DNA of 64,000 bases, taken from contig NC_020174.2 in the NCBI RefSeq assembly GCF_000224145.3, positions 5,935,106 through 5,999,105 of the forward strand, given 5' to 3'. The translations under genes were made by a program, and so were the position numbers. Shown here piece after piece: positions 9,129-21,102 of the stretch. Numbering within the stretch: the stretch's first letter is position 1; each line of letters starts with the position of its first letter. The stretch is from Ciona intestinalis (lineage: Eukaryota; Chordata; Ascidiacea; Phlebobranchia; Cionidae). The notes beneath the pieces are model-generated. The model was given only the letters and a program-made list of their open reading frames with translations. It had not been told where the DNA came from and ran no database searches.

Positions 9129-11453
9129 ATGGATTACAAAAGGTGAGATTTTACAACTTTTTTAAAAAACAAAGTTATATTTTGTGTTCACACTAGTTAA
9201 CCTTTATGAATATTCGTCGCGATTAAAGCGGATTGCCATTTCCTGTTTATAAGTAACCGTGTCATGACGAAATAAATAGGTCATTTATATTGTAGTTTTT
9301 TCTTGTTTAAATTCATGCCAATTACAGTATAGTTTTTGTTGTTTACATTCATTTTAATTGATTTCTAGTTTTTCATATTTAATTTATAAAACAACCACGT
9401 TATTAAGAAAATAATTTGTTAAATATAATATGGTTTTGCTTGTTAAATGTTTATTTTAATGCAGATTCTTGTCAAACTTTTCAGAAGCAAGTGAGTTATA
9501 CATGATCAGGTTTGTTTATTTTACGACGCGTTATTCAAACTATTGTGTTGTTACTGTGATTGGTGACATAATAAGTGGGCCTGCGATGCAACATTTACAT
9601 TGTGTTTAAAGGAAAATGGTTTATTTATCATGGTCTGTACCTGGGTCAGTGGAAATTGCTTCTGGCATGCCCAACCCGGAAACGGTTCCGTTTTCGAGCG
9701 CAACCTTTAAGTGCAAAGATGGGACAGAACTTCATGTGGACGAAGACACGATGAGAAAAATAACTCCCTATCAGAGACCACGAGGGTAGGTTTTCCTTAT
9801 CTTTTTTTAAAGAAGCCTATTTAAAAAAGTCTAAAGTTGTAATTTTACAGCATGGACGACCTCTTAAAATGGATTTCTGTAATCCACAAAGATTTCCACA
9901 ACCCACCAAAGATGGGTGCAGCTAAAGATGGGAGTCAGTGGGGAGCTTCGGTTTGTCCTGGAGCATTAGGTGGAATGGACTTCCTTTTTCAAGCCATTTT
10001 AAAAGAGAATGATGTTGTGTTATTGGACGAGTTCGCGTTCGGAGGAACAAAGAAATTGGTTGGTAATTTACATTCTTATTGAACAGACCTAGCTCATAAA
10101 CGGTTGTTTTAGATTCGTAAAATGAAATCTGTTTATCTCGGTGTTCCAATTGATGAAGAGGGATTAGTGCCGGAGAAACTCAGAGATATTCTCAATCGCT
10201 GGGAAGAACTTTCGGCACCGATTGCTAATGGACGAAAGATGAACAAACCAAAGGTACTGGTCACCACGCCAGTGGGACAGAACCCGACTGGGGTTAACAC
10301 GACGCGTGAAAGAAAACAAGAAATATACAAAGTGAGTTGATTGATTTTACTTGATCAATGTCTTCGTCGTAACCTAAATTATCTTTTCTGTTCCAGATAG
10401 CTCAAGAATACGATTTGTTAATAGTGGAGGACGATCCTTACTATTATCTGCAGTATGGAAAGGTGAGAATGAAATTGCATATACAGTAGGGTGGGGGAAG
10501 ATGGGACACCTTTTCATTCTATTTTCTTGTTCCATTTGGTAGTAAACAAAGAACATTCAAAGAGTTATAAAACCATATTCTCACGACTTCCATAAACCGT
10601 TGTTTATTGTTTAAAACTTGATCAGGATATTTGAATATTAGGTGCAAAGGGTGTTCCGTCTTCCCCCACAGTACTATATACAGTATGTACATAAGACACT
10701 TCCTGAGTTTCTAGCATACTATTAACCAAACCCTTCAGACTTACATACCAAGCTATCAATCACTGGACGTGGACGGAAGGGTAATTCGATTGGATTCAAT
10801 GTCAAAGGTGAAATTTAAGTGTTACATAGACGTAACAGGGTCTAAGAACTTGGTTTAAATTGTAGTTTATGATTCCTTCAATGAGACTTGGTTGGATGAC
10901 TGGACCCGAAGCGATCTTGGAACGTGTGATTGGGTTTATGGGTTGCTCATGCATGTCGCTATCTTGTTTTTCTGAAGTAAGTTTAAAAGGTGTTTGCTGA
11001 AGGGTACTGAATTTTATTTGACTTCTCCCCTATAGATTGCGACGCTTAAGTATTTCGATAGCTTGGGTTTAGAAGGCTTTCGTAACCGAGCGAAATATCT
11101 GAGTGATTTCTACAAGGAACGAAGAGATATGGTCGAGGGTTTGGTTAAGACTCACTTACGGGGTAATTTTCATTATCATTACTCAGCAACTGCAAAGTTT
11201 AATCACATTTAACGCAGGTATAGTAAGTTGGACAACACCAACGGCGGGTATGTACATTTGGCTCAACCTGCTCAACACGGACGACAGCATGTTTTTGGCG
11301 GATGAGGAGTTATGCAGAAAATACAAAGTGTTCGTCGTACCCGGGATCGATTTCGCTTGTGACTCATCTAAGACGTATAGCCAGGTCCGCCTTTGCTTTG
11401 CTAGGACAACTCAAGCGGATTTTGAAAAGGTAAAAAGGGTGCTACGTTTTTAA
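9129..11453 (+). CDS. aadat: AADAT/KAT II-like PLP aminotransferase, copy 3 (complete)
   Basis: Ten exons: 9129..9142, 9465..9509, 9612..9785, 9851..10058, 10113..10331, 10397..10462, 10739..10807, 10866..10976, 11036..11162, 11218..11453. They total 423 codons (422 residues; human KAT II has 425), with every junction in phase. The start MDYKRFLSNFSEASELYMIR aligns with the human N-terminus. Active-site landmarks are NPTG in exon 5, EDDPYYY in exon 6, LDSMSK with the PLP lysine at about residue 265, the following PSMRLGW arginine, and the C-terminal QVRLCFA arginine that binds the substrate carboxylate. The usual Ser-Gln of the cofactor phosphate cup is Ala-Leu here (CPGALGG), and the stacking Tyr is Phe (DEFAFGG). 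The product is expected to be a soluble fold-type I transaminase; no clear transit peptide is seen. Intron 6 carries a MITE. An AATAAA lies at 11692. Confidence 0.95.
10483..10679 (+). mobile_element. MITE family 1
   Basis: Near-complete copy in intron 6 of aminotransferase copy 3. Absent from the same intron of copy 2, so it inserted after duplication or was lost from copy 2. Confidence 0.9.
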
Positions 11454-12603
11454 TAGAGCTTGAACCCGAAATGGACGCTACGATCCGTCTGTATCCTAAT
11501 CCCGGGCAGTCGATATTAGTCGTGGTAGAACAGAAGTCAAAGTAACGTATTTGGGCAATCACATCCAATGACAATTTAGTAATATTTTATAACTAAGCAA
11601 CATACAGTTCAAATAAGTAAAAAAAACGAGGTCAACGTACGCCGGTATCAAACAACGAATCCACCTTAATCAAGCATATTAAATAACTAGCAATAAAACA
11701 CGTTAGATTACTAAGAAGAGACTGTAATTCTGAACCACAAAGTTACAACACTCGATTACTGCGATTGCTAAATACTGTACTGCACAGAAACTAAGATAGC
11801 CACGTTGAAATTAAACTGCACCAAGAATAGATAAATGGACGTTGGGATAATGCCATTATGATGACTTCATAACACATTGTTATTTTGAAATGCGCCAAAA
11901 CATAGATATCATAACACAGCAATGTTGGGGAGTAAGAATTGAATAAAGTTGCTAATTTTTTTCGTATCAGGGTATACCACTGCTGGCAAGATTTATTACT
12001 GAAAACATCACTAGAAAAGTTTAAATGAAGCCGTCGCTTCATTAGCTTGAACTTTATTTGCTCATTTATCATTTTATGGAGGAAACATGGAACTACAGAC
12101 ACAAATAAAATTTGCTTTTCGTTCATTCGTTAAAAATCACAATCTTTATATAATATTCCGGCTGCAGCATTGAGTTGTGTAAGTATTGTTTTGCGGTGGC
12201 TGCTTTTTTACGGTGTTGGTTTTTCGTTCAACTATTTTATCCAAAATTATAGTAAATTCAAACCATTTGCAACAAAAAAAACATTGCTCGGCCCAAACTT
12301 TATCTTAAATTAGTTTTGTATGATTTTTTTGTTAAAAAGTTTGGGTGCGTTCAAAGAATTAAATATCGTCTGAAATATAAGTATTAAACAGGTGCTTTTA
12401 GTATGTGTGTTTTTAGGAGATTAGTGAATATGTATTTATTATACACCTTTCAAGCTACTGTAATATGGAACAGACACAAACGAATGTATATATTGTGTTG
12501 AAGAGTTCTAGCCGATTACATCACCCGCTTAACTACACAGTGTGAGAGTTCAGCAAGGTTCAGTAGAACAGACACTGTGCAAACAAGTCACACTCGCCCT
12601 CAT

Positions 12604-12803
12604 ATATATAGTAGGGTGGGGGGAGATGGGACAACTTTTCATTCTATTTTCTCGTCCTATTTGGTAGTAAACAAAGAACATTCAAAGAATTATAAAACCG
12701 TACCCTCGCGACTTCCATAGACCGTTGTTAAAGTTTAAAACACGATCAAGATATTTGAATTTTATTGATAAAGGTGTCCCGTCTCTCCCCACCCTACTAT
12801 ATA
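12604..12803 (+). mobile_element. MITE family 1
   Basis: Near-complete copy, TATA at both flanks, intergenic. Confidence 0.9.
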
Positions 12804-13236
12804 GGTGTACAGTGACAAATTCGAAATTATAATCCGAAATAACTGTTTCCCCTTTTAGCAAAAGAACGTTGAATTATATAGCATGACCCATCCGTTACAC
12901 CACTTCTCATTTGGGCTGCATTATTTAGTTACATAATCTACCATCATTCAATTTACGAAATGAGATTGTATTAAGAAATGGCAGTGTAATATATCATTAC
13001 CATGATCCCACTAAAGATAGTTTACCCGATAATTTACAGATAAAACAAAACAAATAAGTGAGTTTAATGGAGAACATGTACACAGCCAAAATGTTTTCAG
13101 TGATAGGAATCAAATTCACTAAGTAAAGTCATGCGGTGCTTGATTAGAAACAGAACCGGTTCACCTAAGACGATTATCATGTGGCAATGTGTATGGTATA
13201 AGGGGGGAGGTTTAAGGTTGCATCATAATAACGAAA

Positions 13237-13435
13237 TCTATAGTATACTGTTGGGTATGATGTGATACCGCGTTCGCACATATAAATCTTTTTTCCTGAG
13301 TTCCCGTTTTAACCAATTAACAACACTCTTTAAGAGTAGAAGGAAACGGTTATTTAGATCTCTAAATGTTATTTTGTTTACTACCAAGTAAGACCAGAAA
13401 GAGAATGAAAATATGTTTTATCTTACCACACCTTT
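13237..13435 (-). mobile_element. MITE family 1, degenerate
   Basis: Core blocks TTTTAACCAATTAACAACAC and TTGTTTACTACCAA recognisable; ends heavily mutated. Confidence 0.6.
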
Positions 13436-14573
13436 AACTAGGAAATGACTAACGTTTTTTTTTAATTTTCTAGCCATACAGAAAATGAAACAATCCCCTA
13501 TATATTAGCATACTTAGTTGCTCTTAAGTCGGTGCAAGGCGTTAAAGGTTGAACATTCCTTTACCTTCTCAAGTTACCCCACCAAACTGGGATAGACATG
13601 TAAAATTTATTCACATCAACCATTATGTGGATCAAGCAATTTTCACACTCTCTCTACTTTGCTTAACATGTAATTTTACACCGCGCACAATAAAATATGC
13701 AAACGAGGACATAACTTCGCCCGTAAAGTTTGCTTTTTAATCATTTCTCTCCAAAGGGATAAGTAAAAAGAAAAAGTCTGGAAATCGTACGATCTTATCT
13801 TCGACAGGACAATACAATCTTACGAATTACTTGCGTCGTTACATTGTTTGGGTTTCAACGGCAAGTGGGAAATTATTGTCAGCTTTTGCAGTTAAGCAGT
13901 AATTTCAAAGTCTCATCGCAATAAATGGGAATACTCTACCGATAGCAACTTTATTTGACAGGAAATAGGAAGCTGAATTATTAATCCGCGGTATGTATAT
14001 AGTATACATACAATGTTGGTTAAGTTACCGACCTGCCTTGTTAAATGGAACATACACAGGAACTTTCAAAGACTTCTAACTTCACGAATCCGGACGTTTG
14101 ACTTTTTAGGAATATCGTTCTAAGAGAAATGTTGTTGAAATTCCGTAGTGTAACGTCGAGCCAGAAAACGAAATTGTTTATTACAGTAGCTATAGTTGCG
14201 TTGAATATTTAATCTGAGAAAACAAAACTGCTCGTTATATCCGTAGAATTTACTTGCGGGTTATACTGTCTATTGTGCGCACTGTGCATTTACAGTTTAA
14301 CGTTTCCAAAAGGTATAAATAAGTCTTTAGGAATTTTAATAATTTTCATAAGTGTTCCCTAATATAATTTGTAGGATTGCTGTCAGTTGCTGATTTACAG
14401 ATTACAGGTTTACATTTGAACGTATTTGTGTTGAAACGAAATTCAGCATAAAATAATTTTAGCTGATAATATTAACCTGTCACTGCCTAATTGAATATTC
14501 AGCGCGAAGAGAGGCAAGAAACAGGAGAGAAAAGCGTTGCGAATCGTCGTCGTTGAGCTACGAATGCCACACT

Positions 14574-17500
14574 ATGTCTTTCAGCCTAGCTACCAAGCAA
14601 ACCGCCATGGTTTGTATTTTATTTTTCGTCTTCTTAACCCTGGCCGCAGAAGGGAATATGCTTGTACGTGCATGCCCCCAACAAGGGGGGGCTTGTGACT
14701 GCAACTCCGTTACAAGGTAAGCCTAAAGCATAGCAGCCTAAAAAGCCTAGTGGGATGGCGTTATAGTATCAAGTATGACAAGTAGTGTAACTGGATACCA
14801 TTGTTGAGCGGTCAACAGTGATTAATATTTTATCCCCGAAAATACTCCTGGAACCTAGGTATTAAAATAGAATTTAAATTATGGATGACTACGAAGTTGG
14901 GCAAGCGTGAGAAATTCGGGGAACTTGAAACAGTATAGTAAAGTTGCAAGTCAGACTTTTCTGTCGCAAACTTTTAATTGGTTGTCGACTAATGGCGACG
15001 TTATGTGAAAGTTTACGCGTTTTGTTCTCTAGGATATTAATTACAAAGAACGCCATTTAAAACTTAAAATCGACATAGAGAAAACTTCTACATGTCTGCC
15101 ATAAGAGTCTGTAAGTTTTATATTAACGCACGCAACTTTACGGCATTAAAATCGATAAAAGATCGCTTTGGGTAAACGGGTCAAATGTTTTCCTGTATGG
15201 AGGTCAAAAGCAACGAGACACAATCAAACAAATCGCCTGTCTGTCTATCTCCAGCATGCATAGGATATTTTTAGAAAGAACTTGGGCGCGTTATTGTTTT
15301 TGGAGCTTTTTTTATACACTCATCAAAATTAAAACACTTGAAACTCAATTTCAAGTACAAACCAAAAAGCGTGATAAGGCTTTCAGAGCGATATTTGAAT
15401 TATTCATCGGTTTAAACGCAGATCGTAATTTACGGATTGCGACCTGGTTCGGGATGTAATTTAATTCATAATCACATTTAAAAAAATATTCTGATGCGCG
15501 AAGCTGTTAGCGAAGTCGCTTTAGTTCTTCCCGACGTCTATATAATAAATGCTATGTAGTACAGGGTGCGTGAAGATGGAACATCTTTTCATTCATTTTT
15601 CTCGACCCATATTGTAGTAAACAAAGAACATTCAAAGAACCATGTCCTTACGACTCCAATACAGCGTTGTTAATTGTTTAAAACACGATCGAGATATTTG
15701 AATATTATGTGCTAAAGGTGTCCATTCTACTACAATAACTTTTTCCACAGATCTGTGACGTGTACAAGGCTGGGAAGCTTGACGCGACGACTTCCGCTTG
15801 GGATCCCAGCCAACACCAAAGTGCTAACAGTTAATCATTCCACTCTATCGGTGAGTCAAAAAACAACATTGAATCGGGATTACGAAGGTTTCAATCAGGC
15901 TACTGGGCGATAACGCCATTCGCGCGCCAATTCTGCATGCGCCAACGTTTAAAATATGCAGCCATGACGCAGCCTTGCTGGTGAATTCATACGAATGGGG
16001 TAAAGTGTACGGCTGTAATCTCAATGCGTGTGTACGAAAGGAAAGATATTGTATTTTAAAATTTAATAGTTTAAGGCTCGTGCCGACGACCATAAAACGC
16101 GACAATAACTTGAGGAAGTCGTGTGCCATGGAAATACGACTTATAAAATCAAGAACGCTCGTAAAAGTGCATTAAATATTAATCTTCTTTTATGCATTGT
16201 AAACCACGTCAAGTGAGAAGTAAAATACATCAACAATTTCGCTCAACAAATTACTAGCAGGTGTAAGAACGTTTAGAGTATATATGACTGTAATTAGAAC
16301 AAGCGACAGACGCGCACACAAAATTCATAGTGCTTACGCATTTCGTGTAATAAATTCGCCAATATGGTATAATGAATGGTCATCGTAAAACGATGGCTTC
16401 GAAAACATGGTCAATATTTATATTCTCGTTGTCCTTTCGTTTGATTGTGAACAAATAATATTTGCGGAACTCTAAAAGAGCGTTGTTAATTGTTAAAAAT
16501 GCGGATGCAAAATGGGATGTTATGTGCTAACCAGTTTCAATCTTTCCCCACAGTACTATATATACCAGACTTCATATTTGCAGAGACTAGGACCAACAGC
16601 TTTTAGGAATTGCTATCAACTTGAAGTCGTAGATTTAAGCGACAATCGACTTGAAGATATTTCGCAACTTGCGTTTCAGAGTCTGGGTCGCTTGAGGTCG
16701 CTAAATCTATCCGACAACAGACTCCGGTGAGTCAAATGCTTGGACAATGCAGTACTAAATATGGTGGATGGTCGAAACCAATTTAAGCAGTTTGGTTGCG
16801 AAATTGGTTGAACTTGTTAAAGATGATAAACGTATATATCTATAAAGAAGTTCTGAGCAGTCAAGGCAGGACTACTTCTTATATATATAGTAGTGTAGTG
16901 GTAAATTGGACAACTTTCCGTTCCTTTTTCGGATCCTAAATAACATTCAAGAAATTACAAAACCTTATCTTCACGACTGCTATATACGTTGTTAATTGTT
17001 TAAAACACGATGATGATATTTGGATATTTTGTGCTAAAGGTGTCCCGTATTCTCCACAGTAATATGTTCGTTATGTTTCTTGTTGTAGGGTTGTGACTGA
17101 AGATACATTCCTTCACTTGAAACGGTTGGAATTTCTTGATCTTTCGCGGAACCGTTTAATCGTCCTAACCCCAGATAATTTTAAAAATCTACACAACCTA
17201 AAAGAGTTGAAGCTCTCCAACAACCCCACCATGTGTATTGCACCAAGCGCTTTCTGGGGGATGAAGAAACTCCAAGTGTTAGAGGTAAACAAAACTGCAC
17301 GTTAGACTGAACTGTTGTAGTACTGTTGAGTTAATTTAGTTTAAAATTACCATTGGATTTGTTTAAAGGGGTTAAACGTAACATACCATTAATTTTATTC
17401 ATCTTTTTGAAAAAGATAGCGAAATCATATTGTTTAAAGAACAAAGAGAAGGGTTTAACAGCAATGTAGCAGTCGTAAAAACACGCTATAGGTGGCTGTA

Positions 17501-20500
17501 CACAGTATCCGGCGTGCGAATTCGCATGCGAAGTCGTATGCAAACCCATTACCGAGTTCCGCATGCGGCAGCGAAATCCGGACAAAACAGACAAAACGGA
17601 CAAGTTCCGGATGCTGTGTATAGCCACCTTATGAATAAAAGGTGTGGCAAAGAGTATCAGTTTTTGGGTGGAGCCTCGGTGTATTTATAGTATAACTGGT
17701 TGAATATTTTATAACGATGTTAGTTTCCCAACACAGATGTCAGACATGATCGCCACTTTAGATGAAGGACTGTTTAAGGATTTAGAAAGGTTGCAGAGAC
17801 TTGTTCTCCGGTCGTTCAGCCAGGTGACAAAGATACCCGCCAACTTACTACAGAACAACAGAATGTAAGTCGTTTACAAACTGACTCCATATGTTTACAA
17901 CGGTGAAATTAATTTTGTGTAGGCCTAATATGTTTCTTTTATTAAGATCCAATCTTTAAATCAAACTTCTTATTTAAGCCGACTTCCCCACTGTACAGAT
18001 CGTGTCTTTACGCACCCTTCTTCCAATTAACCTTAATTTGTTTTAAATAAATAAAACTCAGTAAGGTGTAAGTTTTTTATCTTTTCTATTTTGGTTAATT
18101 TGATCTCTTGAACCTGTTTTAGTGCTTAAAACGACGCAACACTAAAATGAAAGTCCATTTATAAAGGTTATGCGATCTGAGAATCGAAAACTTTTCAAAG
18201 CTTGGCAGTCATGGAATTCCGAAGACCCTGCTGACTGGTTTGAGCCGTTTGCAAACATTGTCACTAAAGGCTTGCAGTTTGGATAATATCCCAAACCAGC
18301 TGTTGGATAGAGTACAAAGAAGTATTGTAGAGCTGGATCTATCTCACAACCTTATTAAGAAAGTGAAGGAATTAGATTTTAAGGTACTGGATCTGATGCA
18401 GTATAATGGTATACCTCAATATAATGAACATACCTATAACGAGTAGGTTATTTTCTTTACAGAATCTTTACTATTTAAAGACACTGAACCTCAGAAGAAC
18501 AGGGTTGACTTTAATAGAGTCTGGTGCATTAAATCTTTCCAACTTGGTGAACATCGATTTGTACGGAAATAACCTCAGTGTTATGACTGTAAGTGCTGAA
18601 TTAGAAAGAGTGCAATGTACCATATCATTTAAACAGATATATAATTTTTTATTATTGAATGGATGTAACTTATTTATCCTCGCGTGGCGGGGCAACGGCA
18701 ATCGTTATAACACGGGTTTAACACCTCGTGACAGCTTACGAGTTACCAGCATGTATGTTACTTTGTGGGTGATTATGAATATTTAACGTATGGCCGACAA
18801 TTTTAAATTTCTTAAATAACTATTGAATTGGACCAACTGCCGTAAAGGGTCTTGCCCAAGGACTGTATGACCACAATGGCGGCAGCGACGAGTCTTAAAC
18901 CCAAAACCCCTAGAAGAGGCGGGCGCCTGAATCACTATACTACTAAGGCGCTTGACAATTTAAACGTTTTTTCAGGAATCGGTATTTGGAGATTCCATGA
19001 AAACTTTACGTAACGTGTCTCTTGCAAACAACCCCTGGGTCTGCGATTGTCGCTTGAGATGGATTATCCGAAGCAACTTCGTCACTACAACCGACCGCCC
19101 AGTAGTATGTGTACAACCACCTTGGATGCAAGGGTATAACATAAGGAGTCCAGTAGATCATTCGACTCTACGCGTCGACTCCTTCTCATGCAAGGTGCAT
19201 GTGTTTGCAATATTCACGTATAGTACCGTGTTATAATACAATAGGTTGGGGGAAGATGGCACACCTTTTCATTCTATTTTTTCTTTTCCATTTGGTAGTA
19301 AACAAAGAACACTTCATTAATTAAAAAACCGTATCCTCATGACTTCCATAGACCGTTGTTAATTGTTTAAAACACAATTAGGATATTTGGATATTATGTG
19401 CTAAAGGTGTCCCATATTCCCCAACACTACTATACCCCTTTTAGAATATATTATCCAATATTTCATAAATTCGCGTTTTAAACAATTATCCAGCGCCTTT
19501 GGGAGTCGCAATTAAGGATCGGAATTTATAATTCTTTTAACGTTCTTAGTTTACTACCAAAAAGGGTCGAGAAAAGAGAATAAAAACATGTATTGGCATT
19601 GCTCCAGTCCATTATAAACTAAGCAGGGTCTGTCCGCACAACTTTACGTTTCTTGTCTCTGTTGTAGGGAGCAAACATTACCGAATTCGGTATTGGAAAA
19701 TCCAGAGAAACGTCTTTGTCTCTCGGGTCGTCCATGGCCCCAGTAACGATAAAGGTGGTTTGCAAGTCAGATGGTTTTCCCAAACCTAAAGTGCGTTGGG
19801 TGCTCCCATATACCACTGCATTGAATGATGGGGTAACACCTGAGCGAAACTCCGTCAATTTGGAAAAGAGCAAGCGCGAGAGAATGAATTATAGAAACTC
19901 TTGTTTTCTGTGCGACGTTTCCGCTAAACATCCAACCGTAAGACGTTAACTACTGAAAATATGTTTTACACAAAACTGCAGGGCATGATTGATTCTCATT
20001 GTAATCAGAAACTATATGATGGAATGTAACATTGTTGTGAACAATCTTGAATTATGATAAAACTTAAAATATTTTTTCATTTAAGAATAATATAGTAGGG
20101 TGGGAAAATATGGCATGTAATATCCAAATATCCTGGTCCTGTTTAAACAAACAACCAACGGTCTATGGGAGTCGTGGGGAAACTGTTTTATAATTCTTTG
20201 AATGTTCTTTGTTTAGTACTAAATGGGCCGAGAAAATAGAATGAAAAGGTGTCTTATCTTCCCCCATATGCTAAAAAAAACTTTTATTATTAAGGTTGAC
20301 ATAAAAGTTTCTAAAGACGGCTCTCTGCATCTACACATGGTGACTCCACAGCAAGCTACCGGGGTGTACACTTGCAGGTCGTCGAATCAGTTCGGGGGTT
20401 CGGAAATGTCGTTCGTGATAACAAGACAGAAGGATGGGACAACGGCAATGAAACGAATGCAAACGAACAGACCAGGGGGAGGTCCTGGGATGTGGGAGGG

Positions 20501-20915
20501 CACAGGAAGACTTCTTGGGAGTAAATCTATGTCTAGTACTGGGATTTCATACTCTGATAACAGAATATTCAGCAATAAAGAATTCCCTACGATTCCCTTG
20601 CTATCAAAAGTAAAGGAATCCGAAAAAGACGAATCACCTCGTTGCCGTTCATTACTGGGCAGTCGTCAGTGTGAAACGTTAAGTGGAAAGGAATTAAGAT
20701 ACTACGATTATAACGACTTTTTCTCTGACACTGAAATGACCGATAGCGGCAACGGGAACAGCATGCAGCCAAGCTCATCCAAAGCTGAGAACGTTCCGTC
20801 GGTGCTTTCGGTTCAAAATAGCGAACGGAACGGTGGCGAATTTCACAGAGTGGGTGTTTTAACTTTTGCCAAATTGTTGTTTTGTTTGCTGGCAGCTATG
20901 GCTGCTGTTGTATAG
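14574..20915 (+). CDS. Secreted LRR-Ig protein with hydrophobic C-terminal tail
   Basis: Ten exons: 14574..14716, 15751..15850, 16584..16726, 17089..17284, 17737..17864, 18167..18383, 18463..18588, 18976..19194, 19668..19937, 20295..20915. All are in phase and give 720 residues. Layout: signal peptide (about 1-27); LRRNT cysteine cap (CPQQGGACDC); about eight leucine-rich repeats of the LxxLxLSxNRL type; LRRCT cap (NPWVCDCRLRWI ... C ... C); one Ig-like domain split between exons 9 and 10 (VVCKSDGFPKPKVRW and GVYTCRSSNQFGG); a Ser/Asn-rich low-complexity spacer; and a final hydrophobic segment running to the stop codon. This layout fits neuronal LRR-Ig surface proteins (LINGO, LRRN, AMIGO and ISLR types), but I cannot assign a single orthologue. 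A hydrophobic tail without cytoplasmic residues suggests a GPI-anchor signal rather than a membrane helix with a tail. AATAAA follows at 21097. Confidence 0.92.
15557..15733 (+). mobile_element. MITE family 1
   Basis: In intron 1 of the LRR-Ig gene; right end eroded, finishing about 17 bp before the exon 2 acceptor. Confidence 0.8.
16396..16562 (+). mobile_element. MITE family 1, degenerate
   Basis: In intron 2 of the LRR-Ig gene. The right end CCCCACAGTACTATATATA is about 21 bp before the exon 3 acceptor. Confidence 0.65.
16884..17072 (+). mobile_element. MITE family 1
   Basis: In intron 3 of the LRR-Ig gene; right end about 16 bp before the exon 4 acceptor. Confidence 0.8.
17490..17629. 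mobile_element. MITE family 2 (3-bp TSD)
   Basis: Inverted ends AGGTGGCTGTACACAGTATC and complement; flanked by TAT at 17487-17489 and 17630-17632. In intron 4 of the LRR-Ig gene. A 3-bp target site is typical of PIF/Harbinger elements. Confidence 0.8.
18675..18780 (-). repeat. Short interspersed repeat family 3
   Basis: Reverse copy of a GTGACTCGTAAGC...GAGGTGT...AACGACTG...GCCACGCGAGGATAA core. In intron 7 of the LRR-Ig gene; related copies at 52880, 53770, 58750 and 60330. Confidence 0.65.
18826..18962 (-). mobile_element. tRNA-derived SINE (probable)
   Basis: On the minus strand an A box-like AGTATAGTGATTCAGGCG and B box-like GGGTTTAAGACTC lie about 35 bp apart, followed by TCCTTGGGCAAGACCCTTTA, a conserved-looking SINE tail motif. 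In intron 7 of the LRR-Ig gene. Confidence 0.6.
19238..19436 (+). mobile_element. MITE family 1
   Basis: Near-complete copy in intron 8 of the LRR-Ig gene. Confidence 0.85.
19465..19600 (-). mobile_element. MITE family 1, degenerate fragment
   Basis: Reverse core blocks (TTTTAAACAATTATCCAGCG, TTAGTTTACTACCAA) without clear ends; same intron as the previous copy. Confidence 0.6.
20092..20268 (-). mobile_element. MITE family 1
   Basis: In intron 9 of the LRR-Ig gene; ends about 26 bp before the exon 10 acceptor. Confidence 0.85.
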
Positions 20916-21096
20916 ATAAGGGAATGAAACATGCGTCTCCATGTTGGGGGTTTGAGTGGTGTAGAGAGAAAAAGGCAAGCAGTTGCTGGCCCGAATATGA
21001 ATTCCGAGGAGACAGGTCGTTACACGAATTATTGCCGTACGTTTTTTTTATGTTTTTATTTGTATTAGACGTGTAGCTATTCAGTGTTGAATTTTT

Positions 21097-21102
21097 AATA
21101 AA
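21097..21102 (+). terminator. Poly(A) signal AATAAA of the LRR-Ig gene
   Basis: Canonical AATAAA about 180 bp after the stop codon, in AT-rich sequence, followed by a T-rich stretch. Confidence 0.6.

Larger units (their letters stand above)
11454..14573. other. Intergenic region between the aminotransferase array and the LRR-Ig gene
   Basis: Contains the third copy of the YxCWxxLL exon-like segment (about 11965-12030), a good MITE (12604-12803) and a degenerate one (13237-13435). A candidate poly(A) signal for the upstream gene is AATAAA at 11692-11697. No further gene recognised. Confidence 0.5.

Noticed and set aside
13549..13740. 63-codon ORF between the aminotransferase array and the LRR-Ig gene
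   Set aside because: No similarity and no context; borders on degenerate MITE sequence.
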